Below, piece by piece: positions 28,001-36,120 of a stretch of 64,000 nt of DNA. The notes below the pieces were generated by a model. The model saw only the letters and a list, made by a program, of their open reading frames with translations. It was not told the DNA's origin and searched no databases. Numbering within the stretch: the first letter of the stretch is position 1; each line of letters opens with the position of its first letter. Position numbers and translations under genes: made by a program. The stretch lies in assembly GCA_029263415.1 (NCBI GenBank), contig JAJCXN010000054.1, positions 62,001 through 126,000 of the forward strand. The letters are read 5' to 3'. This DNA is from Acidobacteriota bacterium (GTDB taxonomy: Bacteria > Acidobacteriota > Thermoanaerobaculia > Multivoradales > Multivoraceae).

Positions 28001-28392
28001 GGGGCCACATTGCAGTGCTGGTTAACAGCAATACCGCGAGTGATGGCGAGGCTTTTGCTGAGGGCTTCCGCCGTTTGGGCTTAGGAAAGGTCATTGGCAA
28101 ACGAACTTGGGGAGGGGAGATTTGGCTGTCGAGCAACAACCGTCTTTCAGACGGCGGGATCGCCCGCGCTCCGCAGACCGGCGTTTACGCTGACGGGGAG
28201 TGGCTGATTGAAGGGTGGGGTGTCGACCCCGACATCGAGGTCGACAATCTTCCGAAGGAGACCTTTGATGGACGGGATCGCCAGTTGGAGGTTGCGGTCG
28301 AGCACTTGCTGCGACTGATCGATGAGGATCCGAGGCCGGTTCCAAGGCCTCCGGCATACCCGGACAAGTCCTTCGCGTACCCTCCGAACTGA
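25045..28392 (+). CDS. tricorn-type S41 peptidase (beta-propeller, PDZ, S41 domain)
   Basis: Propeller motifs RPRIHPDGQSLAFSARYEGTTEVY; PDZ ITAVNGRPASVELQIGALLRG; S41 LIIDVRHNRGGNIDS and NSNTASDGEAFAEGFRRLGLGKVIGKRTWGGEI. Confidence 0.93.
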   Translation: MVTRSQAWLVGWLLVLLSAMVVCSPMLASNEGYYQQPAINGDTVVFVSEGDLWTVDVAGGLARRLTSHLDEESRPRIHPDGQSLAFSARYEGTTEVYTMPIDGGLPSRWTWEEDRSEVVGWSNDGDLVYRTSALSTLPTPLLVRIDLDAGTRSPVPLFEASDGSYAQDGTLFFARPGWQANNTKRYKGGTARNIWRFGAGDPEAENLTAGFDGENSDPMVWNERVFFLNDRDGTMNVWSMSQAGSDLRQHTRHSGWDVKGPSVGPHGDGGAIVYQLGADLWKLDLATNNSAQIEVRLASDFDQLRDRWVEKPLQSVTDASLSPSGDRVALTTRGRVFVLPSKVGRRVHVEPHQGVRYRSATFSADGDDVLLLSDESGEQEFYAAPANGTGQAEQITTGSEILSYAGVPSPDDRYLAYTDRGNDLWVVDRRDGSKRKVNDIEEGVGDLAWSADSRWLVWERVAANSYVQLQLSDISSTSSAFSPGVALTSDRTNSFGPTFSADNKWLFFLSDRNLRSLVGSPWGPRQPEPYFDASIKLYQIGLVAGLRPTFMASDELSGSEPASPDEAESDSGDGDDDGDGDGDGAETATPAVSIDIEGIAQRVWELPVKAGNYRRLAADDQNLYFLARDSGPGAKSKLVGVKLDADALEGGQAKLVTLVEDARGFEVSRDRKKLLVVQFEAFSVIDAGLRAVSDLAKHRLPTDGFRFPITVREDYRQIFIDAWRLERDFFYDPAMHGVDWQGVRDKYLPLVDRVSTRRELSDLIGEVVGELSALHVSVRGGDIRETNDDLAIPTLGARLRRDPSQNGFVIEHIYQTDPDYPEWRGPLADPFLEIEAGDVITAVNGRPASVELQIGALLRGHENHQVLLTLADRSSRSERQVVVTPTNRGRDIRYQDWEVSRRLETDRRSDDNLGYVHLRAMGSNNLSEWYRNFYPVFDRPGLIIDVRHNRGGNIDSIILEKLLRQAWFYFAPRDGEPTWNMQYAFRGHIAVLVNSNTASDGEAFAEGFRRLGLGKVIGKRTWGGEIWLSSNNRLSDGGIARAPQTGVYADGEWLIEGWGVDPDIEVDNLPKETFDGRDRQLEVAVEHLLRLIDEDPRPVPRPPAYPDKSFAYPPN
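26758..26799 (+). repeat. GGCGAC hexamer tract encoding Gly/Asp-rich linker
   Basis: ggcgacggtgacgacgacggcgacggcgacggcgacggc inside the tricorn ORF. Confidence 0.8.
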
Positions 28393-28410
28393 TCTGCGGT
28401 CCCGGTTTGC

Positions 28411-28446
28411 TCGTAGTCGTAGTCGTAGTCGTAGTCGTAGTCGTTG
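28411..28446 (+). repeat. TCGTAG hexanucleotide tandem repeat (5 perfect copies plus a degenerate copy)
   Basis: tcgtagtcgtagtcgtagtcgtagtcgtagtcgttg between convergent genes. Confidence 0.95.
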
Positions 28447-28528
28447 CCGTGGCCGTTGCCCGTTGTCGCCGGCTGATGGATGGGGCGCGGTCCAAATGGC
28501 CAACGGCTGGCCACAGGCCTCGTCGCCC

Positions 28529-31500
28529 TTATTCCACCAAGTACTCGACCATGGTTCCTTCGACCACGCGGGCTACGACTTCCCACGTCTGCTCACCGCC
28601 GGTGCGTTGCACAACCACACGCCACACTCCAACTGGGATGGCATTGAGCATCGCCCGGCCGTCTACGACCATTCCGTTGACTCCAGCTAGCATGCCTTGA
28701 AGGCCTGCGGCACGGTACTGACGCCCCTCTTGGTCGAAGAGGGTTACTCGGGCCGTAAGTTGTTCGGTAGCGAGTTCTGGAACTAACAGGCGGAGTCCTC
28801 CTGATGGCGGAATCCGCACCTGGACCGGATCCCCAGGAACCGTGATCGTGGTGCGGGCGGTGGCGCCACCGCCGTTCTCAGCCACGAGCAGCTGCCAAGT
28901 TCCGTCGGGCAGGTCTTCGATGTCAAGCCGGCCGCCCTCCGCCAATGAGCGAGTTTGCGACAGGACGGGTTGGTCGCCACCGTCTAAGACCGTGAAACCG
29001 ACTTGGCGTGCTGGATTGCCGCCCACCGAGTAAACGTAGACAGTCAGTGCGACCGCTCGTTCCATTGAAATCTCGATTCCCGAAACGTCTGCACCATCGA
29101 CCACGATGTCGACGGTCCCAGCTCCGTAGCCTTCCTTGGTGGCCGCGACCCGGTAGCTGCCAGCGACGACTCCTTTAAGAACGAAGTTGCCAGCGGTGTC
29201 GCTGCGGGGTGCTCCGCCGAGCCCGAGGATTGAGAAGGCGCCTAGGCTGCCATCTGCATCGTCGGTGCGGGTGAGAGTGACTTCGACTCCTCCGAGCGGT
29301 GCACCGCTGCCTTCATCAACAATCCGACCAAGGACCGAGGCGTCACGAATATCGATCTCGAGATTGTAGTCGGCCACCAGCTCGATGGTCTCTTGGTGCG
29401 GCGAGCTAGTCATGTCGGTCACCATCACTCGGTAGCCGCCCGGCTCAAGCCCTTCGATTGAGAACTCGCCTTCCGGGTTTGTGGTCGCTTGTCCATTGCC
29501 GGAACTTGACGTTCCAGCCGCGATCACCATGGTTCCGCTCTCCGGTTGGCCGTTGCGGAGCACGCGTCCGGTGAGGGTGAGACCACCGCCAAACTCGAAG
29601 TCGACCACCATTTCCTGTTGGCCCTGTTCGATAGTGACAGTCTCTCTTGCGTTCTTACTCTGGCCGACGGTGGCCATCACCATCCAGTCGCCAGCGGCAA
29701 CATTGTCGAGTCGGTATTCGCCTTCATAGTTGACTTGCGCCATCAGGGGCGAGGTACTGGCGCCGGGTTGCATGACCATGATCTGCACCAAGGAGAGCTC
29801 GTCGAAGCTGAGCCCGGTGACCACGCCCGTGATTGCCGCGCCGGTCGACAACTGCACCAGCACACCCGCCTCATCGTTGCCTTCCAAGCGCACTGCATCG
29901 CGGGCTTCGCCTTCTGCGAAGCCTTCCATGGTGGCCGATACGGTGTAGGTGCCGTTGGTCAAGCCGTCGAGTGTGAAGTTGCCGTCGGCGTCGGTGAGCG
30001 CTGGGCGCGGACCGCCGCCACCGTTGGCCATGACGATTGCAAAACCACCTCCAGCCTGGCCGGCCTTGACTCTTGCACCTTCGACCGGCAAGCCGGTGGG
30101 GTCAGTCACCCGGCCGCTGATGGTCAAGCCGCGCTCCATGGCAAAGTCGAGCCGGTTGTCGCCTTGTTGAATGTTGGCATCGCGCACGGCGTCTTGATGA
30201 GTGGAGTGCTTGGCCGAAAAAGACGCCTTGCCAACAGGCAGTCCTTCGATGGTGTAGTTGCCGTCGCCATCAGTCCTCGCCACGCGACGATTGGCTCGCG
30301 AGATGTCGAACATGTTGCGTTGGGCGATCACTCGCTCGATGTTGACGCCCGCCAGTGGCTCACCATCTGATCCTAAGACGTTGCCGGTGAGCGTTGCGCC
30401 CTTTTGTAAGACGATGCGTTGTTCCGAAGGGTCGACTCCGGCTTCGATTGCAATGCCCTTCTGCTCATGGTCGATGTAGCTCTTGAAGGCGGCCACCAGA
30501 TCCCATTTGCCGGCGCCAAGTCCCTCGAACTCGAATCGGCCGTCCTCGTCGGTCTGGTCGTTCTTTACCATTCGACGAGGGTTGAAGTTCATCATGCCGC
30601 CTGCGACGCTACCCATCTGCTGGTTGATGGTGACGCGAGCGTTGGCTAGGGGTTCGCCGAGTTGATTGACCACGACCCCGGCAAACTTTGAGGCAGGATC
30701 GAGTTTGATCTCGATCGTGTTCTCAGACGGTGCCTTGACGTTTGACAGGGTCTTCCCGGCGAAACCCTCAAGTTCAACGTCGATCTTGTACGGGGTGTTG
30801 GGGGCGAGACTGTCGAACAGAAAACGACCGTCCTCATCGCTGGTCAGGTCGGGTTCGTTGCCACCATCGATCATGCCGGCGACCATGACCATTGTGTTCC
30901 CGGTTTCGGAGATGGTGATCTCGGCTCCACTGAGTGTCCTTCCAGTTGCCGATCGGATCACGCCTTCAATGACCGCTCCTGGTGAGAGGGTGATGGTGCC
31001 GATCTCGAAGGGCGGTGCGAGAGGTGGACTCGGGTCGCCTTCATCGGGTGCGGTGTTGGCGTTTGCGAGAAGCTCTGCTGCGCTTGGTACGCCGACTTCT
31101 TTGATCTTGGCTGGAGCGAACCCCGAGGCACTGATCGAGACGTCGTAGTCGCCGGCACCTAAGGCGTCGAAGCGAAAGTCACCATTGCTGTCGGTGATCG
31201 CGGTCCGGCTGTCGGCCGCTCCGCTGAACTGTCGACTGATCATTGCGGTCATGTCTTGCGTCTTGACCGTTTCTCCGAGTTCAACGGTAGCGCCCGGCAC
31301 CGGCACACCAGCTTCATCGACCACCTGGCCGAACGCGCGAGCGCCGCTCACCATCTGCACGGTGATCCGCTTCGGCAGGCCTGCGGTCAGAGCGTTCAGT
31401 GACACCTCGGCATCAGCAAAGTTCTTGTGTTTGGCGACCACGGTGAATTGGGTCGCGCTCATCAAGGGCCTCAACGCGAAAGAGCCGTCCGCTGCCGACA

Positions 31501-32839
31501 CCACGCTCAGGTTCGGAGTGCCGCGGCCGCCGGCAGTCATGAAGGCGGTGATGTCCTTGAGTCGAGTCGACACTCTTGCGCCTTGAATTGGGCTGCCGCT
31601 GGCATTGACGACGATACCAACGATGCTGGCTGCAGGCTCCAGTGCAAACGTCGGTGAGGCCTTGGTCCGAATGAGATCTGAGGTCACTGGTTGATTGGAA
31701 TCGAAGTAACCAAGTGCTCGGGTCTCGACTCGCATTGGCCCGCCACCAGGGTCAAACGCAGGGCCAGCGAGCTGGTAGGAGCCGTCTGGCTTGGATTGAG
31801 TTGCGTTAATCGAGATGCTCCACACCCAGACATCGGCGACCGGCTTGTTGGTCTCTTTGTTGAAGACGCGCCCAGGGAAAGTCACTGGGTCGATGAGACT
31901 GAACGTAGCCGGTTTGCTGGTCGATAGATCTCCAGCTTTGAAGTTGACACCAGACAGCGGTTCGCGCCCGTACACGGTGTATCTGGCTGAGGATGAGGAC
32001 TCGCTCTTGCTACCGATGACGACCTCGGCTGTTCCGTCGGCGTCGGTGATTGCAACGACCGTGCGCCCACGGAGGATCGCTGCAGCGGAGGCCGGCGTGC
32101 CGTCAGAGTTGGTGATGTGGACCGTGGCCATTTCTGCGGGAACTAGTTCCACGGTCCGTTGGAGTTCACCCTGGTCAGGATCGAAGGTCGGAGCAGTGGG
32201 CACAAAGCCGGGAGCGGTGATGCGCACTCCCCCGGCTCCCGCGCCAATCGTGAAGACACGTTCGCCGCTCTCGTCGACTGCTGCTCGATGCGTGACGGTC
32301 GCCATGCTGCGTTCGCGCGTTAGACGCCTGGCGGATGGCAGTCTGGACGAATGGGTATATGCCACGACGCGCGCCGTGGTGATCGGCGTACCGCTTGGGT
32401 CGACCACCTTGAGCGAGAGCTTGCGGGAAGCGCCCAGCTCGATGGGCAGGAGATCGCGATCTTCTAGCAGCGGTGCGGTGGTGGTCCACCGTGCCGAGGC
32501 GAAGCCCTTGGCGTGAAACTCGAGAGAGTAGAAACCTGCCGACGGAAGCTTGATCGCGAACGCTCCGGTGGCATCAGTGCGAGTGTTGTGCGCTGGTTGG
32601 AGACGCTGAGAGTTCCAACTGGCTGTTGCCCCGTGCCAGTGAGAGACAGGCGTGAAGAGTTCAACTCGGACCCCCGAGAGGGGCGTGCCGTCCGGGTCGA
32701 CTACCGAGCCACCAAGATGGAGTTTCTTGGGAACAGTCTTCTGTGAGGTTGCCTGCGCCTGAGCCTGAGTTGCCGAGCTCGCCACAGCGGCAAGCAGTAA
32801 GCACGCGGTGCCCAGTTGGGTGAAACGGAAAGGTCGCAT
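28529..32839 (-). CDS. very large secreted protein with many carboxypeptidase-regulatory-like/SdrD-B-like repeats
   Basis: Start MRPFRFTQLGTACLLLAAVASSATQAQAQ at 32839; repeated G.V.D..G.P..GA.V.........T..DG.F.......G.Y.....GF pattern throughout. Confidence 0.9.
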   Translation of the reverse strand: MRPFRFTQLGTACLLLAAVASSATQAQAQATSQKTVPKKLHLGGSVVDPDGTPLSGVRVELFTPVSHWHGATASWNSQRLQPAHNTRTDATGAFAIKLPSAGFYSLEFHAKGFASARWTTTAPLLEDRDLLPIELGASRKLSLKVVDPSGTPITTARVVAYTHSSRLPSARRLTRERSMATVTHRAAVDESGERVFTIGAGAGGVRITAPGFVPTAPTFDPDQGELQRTVELVPAEMATVHITNSDGTPASAAAILRGRTVVAITDADGTAEVVIGSKSESSSSARYTVYGREPLSGVNFKAGDLSTSKPATFSLIDPVTFPGRVFNKETNKPVADVWVWSISINATQSKPDGSYQLAGPAFDPGGGPMRVETRALGYFDSNQPVTSDLIRTKASPTFALEPAASIVGIVVNASGSPIQGARVSTRLKDITAFMTAGGRGTPNLSVVSAADGSFALRPLMSATQFTVVAKHKNFADAEVSLNALTAGLPKRITVQMVSGARAFGQVVDEAGVPVPGATVELGETVKTQDMTAMISRQFSGAADSRTAITDSNGDFRFDALGAGDYDVSISASGFAPAKIKEVGVPSAAELLANANTAPDEGDPSPPLAPPFEIGTITLSPGAVIEGVIRSATGRTLSGAEITISETGNTMVMVAGMIDGGNEPDLTSDEDGRFLFDSLAPNTPYKIDVELEGFAGKTLSNVKAPSENTIEIKLDPASKFAGVVVNQLGEPLANARVTINQQMGSVAGGMMNFNPRRMVKNDQTDEDGRFEFEGLGAGKWDLVAAFKSYIDHEQKGIAIEAGVDPSEQRIVLQKGATLTGNVLGSDGEPLAGVNIERVIAQRNMFDISRANRRVARTDGDGNYTIEGLPVGKASFSAKHSTHQDAVRDANIQQGDNRLDFAMERGLTISGRVTDPTGLPVEGARVKAGQAGGGFAIVMANGGGGPRPALTDADGNFTLDGLTNGTYTVSATMEGFAEGEARDAVRLEGNDEAGVLVQLSTGAAITGVVTGLSFDELSLVQIMVMQPGASTSPLMAQVNYEGEYRLDNVAAGDWMVMATVGQSKNARETVTIEQGQQEMVVDFEFGGGLTLTGRVLRNGQPESGTMVIAAGTSSSGNGQATTNPEGEFSIEGLEPGGYRVMVTDMTSSPHQETIELVADYNLEIDIRDASVLGRIVDEGSGAPLGGVEVTLTRTDDADGSLGAFSILGLGGAPRSDTAGNFVLKGVVAGSYRVAATKEGYGAGTVDIVVDGADVSGIEISMERAVALTVYVYSVGGNPARQVGFTVLDGGDQPVLSQTRSLAEGGRLDIEDLPDGTWQLLVAENGGGATARTTITVPGDPVQVRIPPSGGLRLLVPELATEQLTARVTLFDQEGRQYRAAGLQGMLAGVNGMVVDGRAMLNAIPVGVWRVVVQRTGGEQTWEVVARVVEGTMVEYLVE

Positions 32840-33050
32840 AGTCTCTGCCCTCGATTTTTGTTCGCTGTCAGATGTCAATTGATAGTGCTGCCTAAACAAT
32901 GTCAGTAAGCACGGCAAGTTCCCAGTCTTTGTATGACTTGCTACGGTCGCGAGGTGCCACAGATTCCGTTGGTGCAGCTTGAACCAAGAATCCGACGCTG
33001 ACCAACGAAGCCCTTCTTTCGATTCCCGTTCTCCTAGGAGTTCCCCTTAC

Positions 33051-34268
33051 ATGTCTCAGATACTTCGTGAAGTCGCCATTGTCCAACCGCTGCGAACGCC
33101 GGTTGGGCGGTTTCTGGGAGGGCTCAAAGATGTGTCTGCCTCGAGCCTTGCTGCACACTTGATCCAACGCGTGATCGAGCGCACTGACCTTGATCCCGCC
33201 TGTATTGACGATGTGATCCTCGGGCATGGTTATCCGAGCGGAGAAGAACCGTGCATCGGCCGCCTCGCTGCGCTGGAGGCTGGTCTTCCTGTATCGGTGC
33301 CCGGGTACCAGCTGGACCGACGCTGCGGTTCGGGTCTGCAGGCGATCATCAACGGCTCGATGCTGATCCAGACTGGCAATGCCGACGTGGTGATCGCCGG
33401 CGGCACGGACAGCATGAGCCGAGTGGAGTTCTACAGCACCAATACGCGTTTTGGTTCGCGATTTGGTTCAGTTACCTTGCATGACCGGTTGGTCAGGGCG
33501 CGCGAAACCGTGCAGCCGGTGAAGCGCTTTGGCCCGATCGCGGGCATGATCGAGACTGCCGAGAATCTCGCAACTGGATACGGGATCTCGCGCGAAGAAC
33601 AGGATGCCTATGCATATTCGAGTCATCAAAGGGCGGTAGCTGCTGTTGAGAGCGGTGCGTTTGAAGGAGAGATCGCGCCGGTCACCGTTCCCCAGCGTAG
33701 AGGTGATGATGTTGTGGTCTCTCTTGATGAAGGACCGCGTGCAGACACCACCATCGAACGGCTGGCCAAGCTCCGTCCGATTCAAGCCGGTGGCACCGTG
33801 ACGGCTGGCAACGCAAGCTCGCAGAATGACGCCGCGGCACTGTGCTTGCTTGTCGCCGCCGATCGTCTCGACGATCTGGGCCTTGAGCCGAGTGCTTTCC
33901 TCCGCGGTTGGGCTAGCGCTGGTTGTCAACCAGCGACTATGGGCATTGGTCCGGTGCCGGCGTGCGCCAAGCTTGAGAAGAAGACCGGAGTAGGTCTCTC
34001 AGAGGTCGACCTGATCGAAGTCAACGAGGCCTTTGCGGCGCAGGTGCTGGCGGTGGTCAAAGGATGGGGCGTCGACCGGGAGGAGACCATGGCCAAGTTG
34101 AACGTCAACGGCTCCGGGATCTCGTTGGGGCACCCGATTGCAGCAACAGGCGCGCGCATTCTGACGGGTCTAGTGCATGAGCTTCAGCGTCGAGGCGGGA
34201 GGTATGGAATCGAGACAATGTGCATTGGGGGCGGCCAGGGACTGGCGGCATTGATCGAGAGGGCTTAG
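33051..34268 (+). CDS. thiolase family protein (acetyl-CoA C-acyltransferase)
   Basis: Start MSQILREVAIVQPLRTPVGRF at 33051; DRRCGSGLQAI nucleophile; EVNEAFAAQVL; NVNGSGISLGHPIAATGARI; MCIGGGQGLAALIE. Confidence 0.95.
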   Translation: MSQILREVAIVQPLRTPVGRFLGGLKDVSASSLAAHLIQRVIERTDLDPACIDDVILGHGYPSGEEPCIGRLAALEAGLPVSVPGYQLDRRCGSGLQAIINGSMLIQTGNADVVIAGGTDSMSRVEFYSTNTRFGSRFGSVTLHDRLVRARETVQPVKRFGPIAGMIETAENLATGYGISREEQDAYAYSSHQRAVAAVESGAFEGEIAPVTVPQRRGDDVVVSLDEGPRADTTIERLAKLRPIQAGGTVTAGNASSQNDAAALCLLVAADRLDDLGLEPSAFLRGWASAGCQPATMGIGPVPACAKLEKKTGVGLSEVDLIEVNEAFAAQVLAVVKGWGVDREETMAKLNVNGSGISLGHPIAATGARILTGLVHELQRRGGRYGIETMCIGGGQGLAALIERA

Positions 34269-34606
34269 AACAGGTTCGCAGATCGCGCCACTGCGACCGC
34301 AGGAGCTGGATCTCGATCGTTCCTCATCAGCTCGTTTGCATCCCAGGTCAACTTCGACAACGAGTGTGCGGTGAACGGGCATTGGTCTCTTCAATAGGGA
34401 GTGCTGTCTTAGTCGAGTGGCAGAGCGGAGCGGGTTGCCTGAGTATTCGGAGCGTTCGGAGCCTCTGGCCTTCAGTCAAGTCCGCACGCGCAGGGTCTGT
34501 CGGAGGAGCCAATCTCCGGTCGAACGAGCCGCGTATCAAGTAATACTCGCCGCCGAGATCTCGACGGCGTCTCTTGATTCCAACAAATGCATCAGGACAT
34601 ACACCA

Positions 34607-35008
34607 ATGAAACCCTTAGCACTACTGGTTCTAGCCTTCAATTTTCTCCTACTTGCGTTACCTTCTTCGGCGGCAGCCGCAGAGGAGGGTGTCTGGACCA
34701 AGAAGTCGTTTGCGGTCAGCGGCACCTGGTCCATCGTCGAGGAGGGTGAAAGGCGCTACGTTCAGCTCAGCGACGACTTCAAGACCAAGAACGCCCCAGA
34801 CCTCAAGATCTTCTTGTCCAATCACAGCCTCTCGGATGCCAATGGCAAGAACGCTACAAAGGGAGCAGTCCTTGTTGGAGCGCTACCCCGAGTCAAGGGC
34901 GCAGTGCGCTTGGAGCTCCCAGCCGACGTCGACGTTTCTAAGTTCGCGACGCTGCTGCTCCACTGTGAGAAGTACAGCAAGCTGTGGGCGGCTGCATCTC
35001 TGAGGTAG
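34607..35008 (+). CDS. DM13 domain-containing secreted protein
   Basis: Start MKPLALLVLAFNF at 34607; FAVSGTWSIVEEGERRYVQLSDDFKTKNAPDLKIFLS...GAVLVGALPRVKGAVRLELPADVDVSKFATLLLHCEKYSKLWAAASL. Confidence 0.8.
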   Translation: MKPLALLVLAFNFLLLALPSSAAAAEEGVWTKKSFAVSGTWSIVEEGERRYVQLSDDFKTKNAPDLKIFLSNHSLSDANGKNATKGAVLVGALPRVKGAVRLELPADVDVSKFATLLLHCEKYSKLWAAASLR

Positions 35009-35088
35009 AACTCGAGCCTTCATGTTCAAGCAGATTCGGTATTGTGCGCAAGCTAGAAGCCCCAATACCCAAAGATCCCAGCAGGAGC

Positions 35089-35997
35089 GTGACCTTGACC
35101 TACCAACAGATTCTCTACGGCGTCGAAGACCAGATCGCCACGATCACGCTCAACCGCCCGGACAAGCTGAACGCCTACACCGGTGTCATGCAGGCCGAGT
35201 TGATTGAAGCCTTTGATCGCATCGATGCAGACGACGAGGTTCGAGCAGTGATCGTGACCGGAGCTGGTCGCGGTTTCTGCGCGGGTGCTGACCTGTCGGC
35301 TGGCGCCGACACGTTTAACTATGAAGCGCGCCCGGATCGACCGGATCGACAGGGCGTCGTTCGAGAGGACGGCACCGTCGATTTCTCTGATGAACGCACC
35401 CGCGATGGCGGCGGTCGCTTGTCGCTCCGCATCTATGAGTGCCTGAAGCCGGTGATCAGCGCGGTCAACGGTCCAGCGGTTGGGGTCGGGGCAACCATGC
35501 AGCTGCCGATGGATATTCGGCTTGCCTCGACCAGCGCCCGGTTCGGCTTTGTGTTCACTCGCCGTGGGGTTGTGCCCGAGGCAACATCGAGCTACTTCCT
35601 GCCCCGTGTTGTGGGTATCTCGCAAGCGTTGGAGTGGTGCTTCACCGGTCGCGTGTTTGACGCTAGTGAAGCACTGGCCGGGGGACTGGTGCGTTCGTTG
35701 CATGAGCCGGACGACCTGCTACCTGCGGCGCGGGCAATCGCTAGAGAGATCGCGGACAACACGGCGCAAGTGTCGGTAACCCTCACCCGGCACATGCTGT
35801 GGAAGATGCTCGGTGCCGATCACCCCATGGAGGCGCACAAGATCGAGAGCCGTGGAATTGTGGAGCGCGGTCGTTCTGAGGACGCGAAGGAGGGTGTGAC
35901 GTCGTTTCTCGAGAAACGCAAGCCGGTCTATCCCAATCGAACGAGTAAAGATCTCCCTGGGTACTTCCCGTGGTGGCAGGATCGCACCTACGACTGA
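35089..35997 (+). CDS. enoyl-CoA hydratase/isomerase family protein
   Basis: GTG start preceded by GCAGGAGC; ITLNRPDKLNAYTG; VIVTGAGRGFCAGADLS; NGPAVGVGATMQLPMDIRLAS. Confidence 0.93.
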   Translation: MTLTYQQILYGVEDQIATITLNRPDKLNAYTGVMQAELIEAFDRIDADDEVRAVIVTGAGRGFCAGADLSAGADTFNYEARPDRPDRQGVVREDGTVDFSDERTRDGGGRLSLRIYECLKPVISAVNGPAVGVGATMQLPMDIRLASTSARFGFVFTRRGVVPEATSSYFLPRVVGISQALEWCFTGRVFDASEALAGGLVRSLHEPDDLLPAARAIAREIADNTAQVSVTLTRHMLWKMLGADHPMEAHKIESRGIVERGRSEDAKEGVTSFLEKRKPVYPNRTSKDLPGYFPWWQDRTYD

Positions 35998-35998
35998 G

Positions 35999-36025
35999 GT
36001 TGGTCGGGTTGGTCAGGTGGGTCGA
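35999..36025 (+). repeat. 9-bp tandem repeat, 3 copies (GTTGGTCGG-like)
   Basis: gttggtcgg gttggtcag gtgggtcga, starting 2 nt after the stop of the enoyl-CoA hydratase gene. Confidence 0.7.
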
Positions 36026-36120
36026 GGTGGCATTGCGGGAACAGAGGCAGGGCAAGCGCGTTGTGTAGGCACAGTCTCCACTCATGCTGACTAGTTTTGG
36101 CACAACCGAGGACCACGTCA

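Noticed and set aside
28185-28690. ORFs encoding DYDYDYDYDY and RSRSRSRSRS tracts
   Set aside because: Products of the TCGTAG hexamer repeat read in arbitrary frames; no independent coding support.
29546-30370. 274-aa + strand ORF antisense to the carboxypeptidase-regulatory repeat protein
   Set aside because: Shadow ORF; His/Gly-rich nonsense, minus-strand repeats are clearly the real coding frame.
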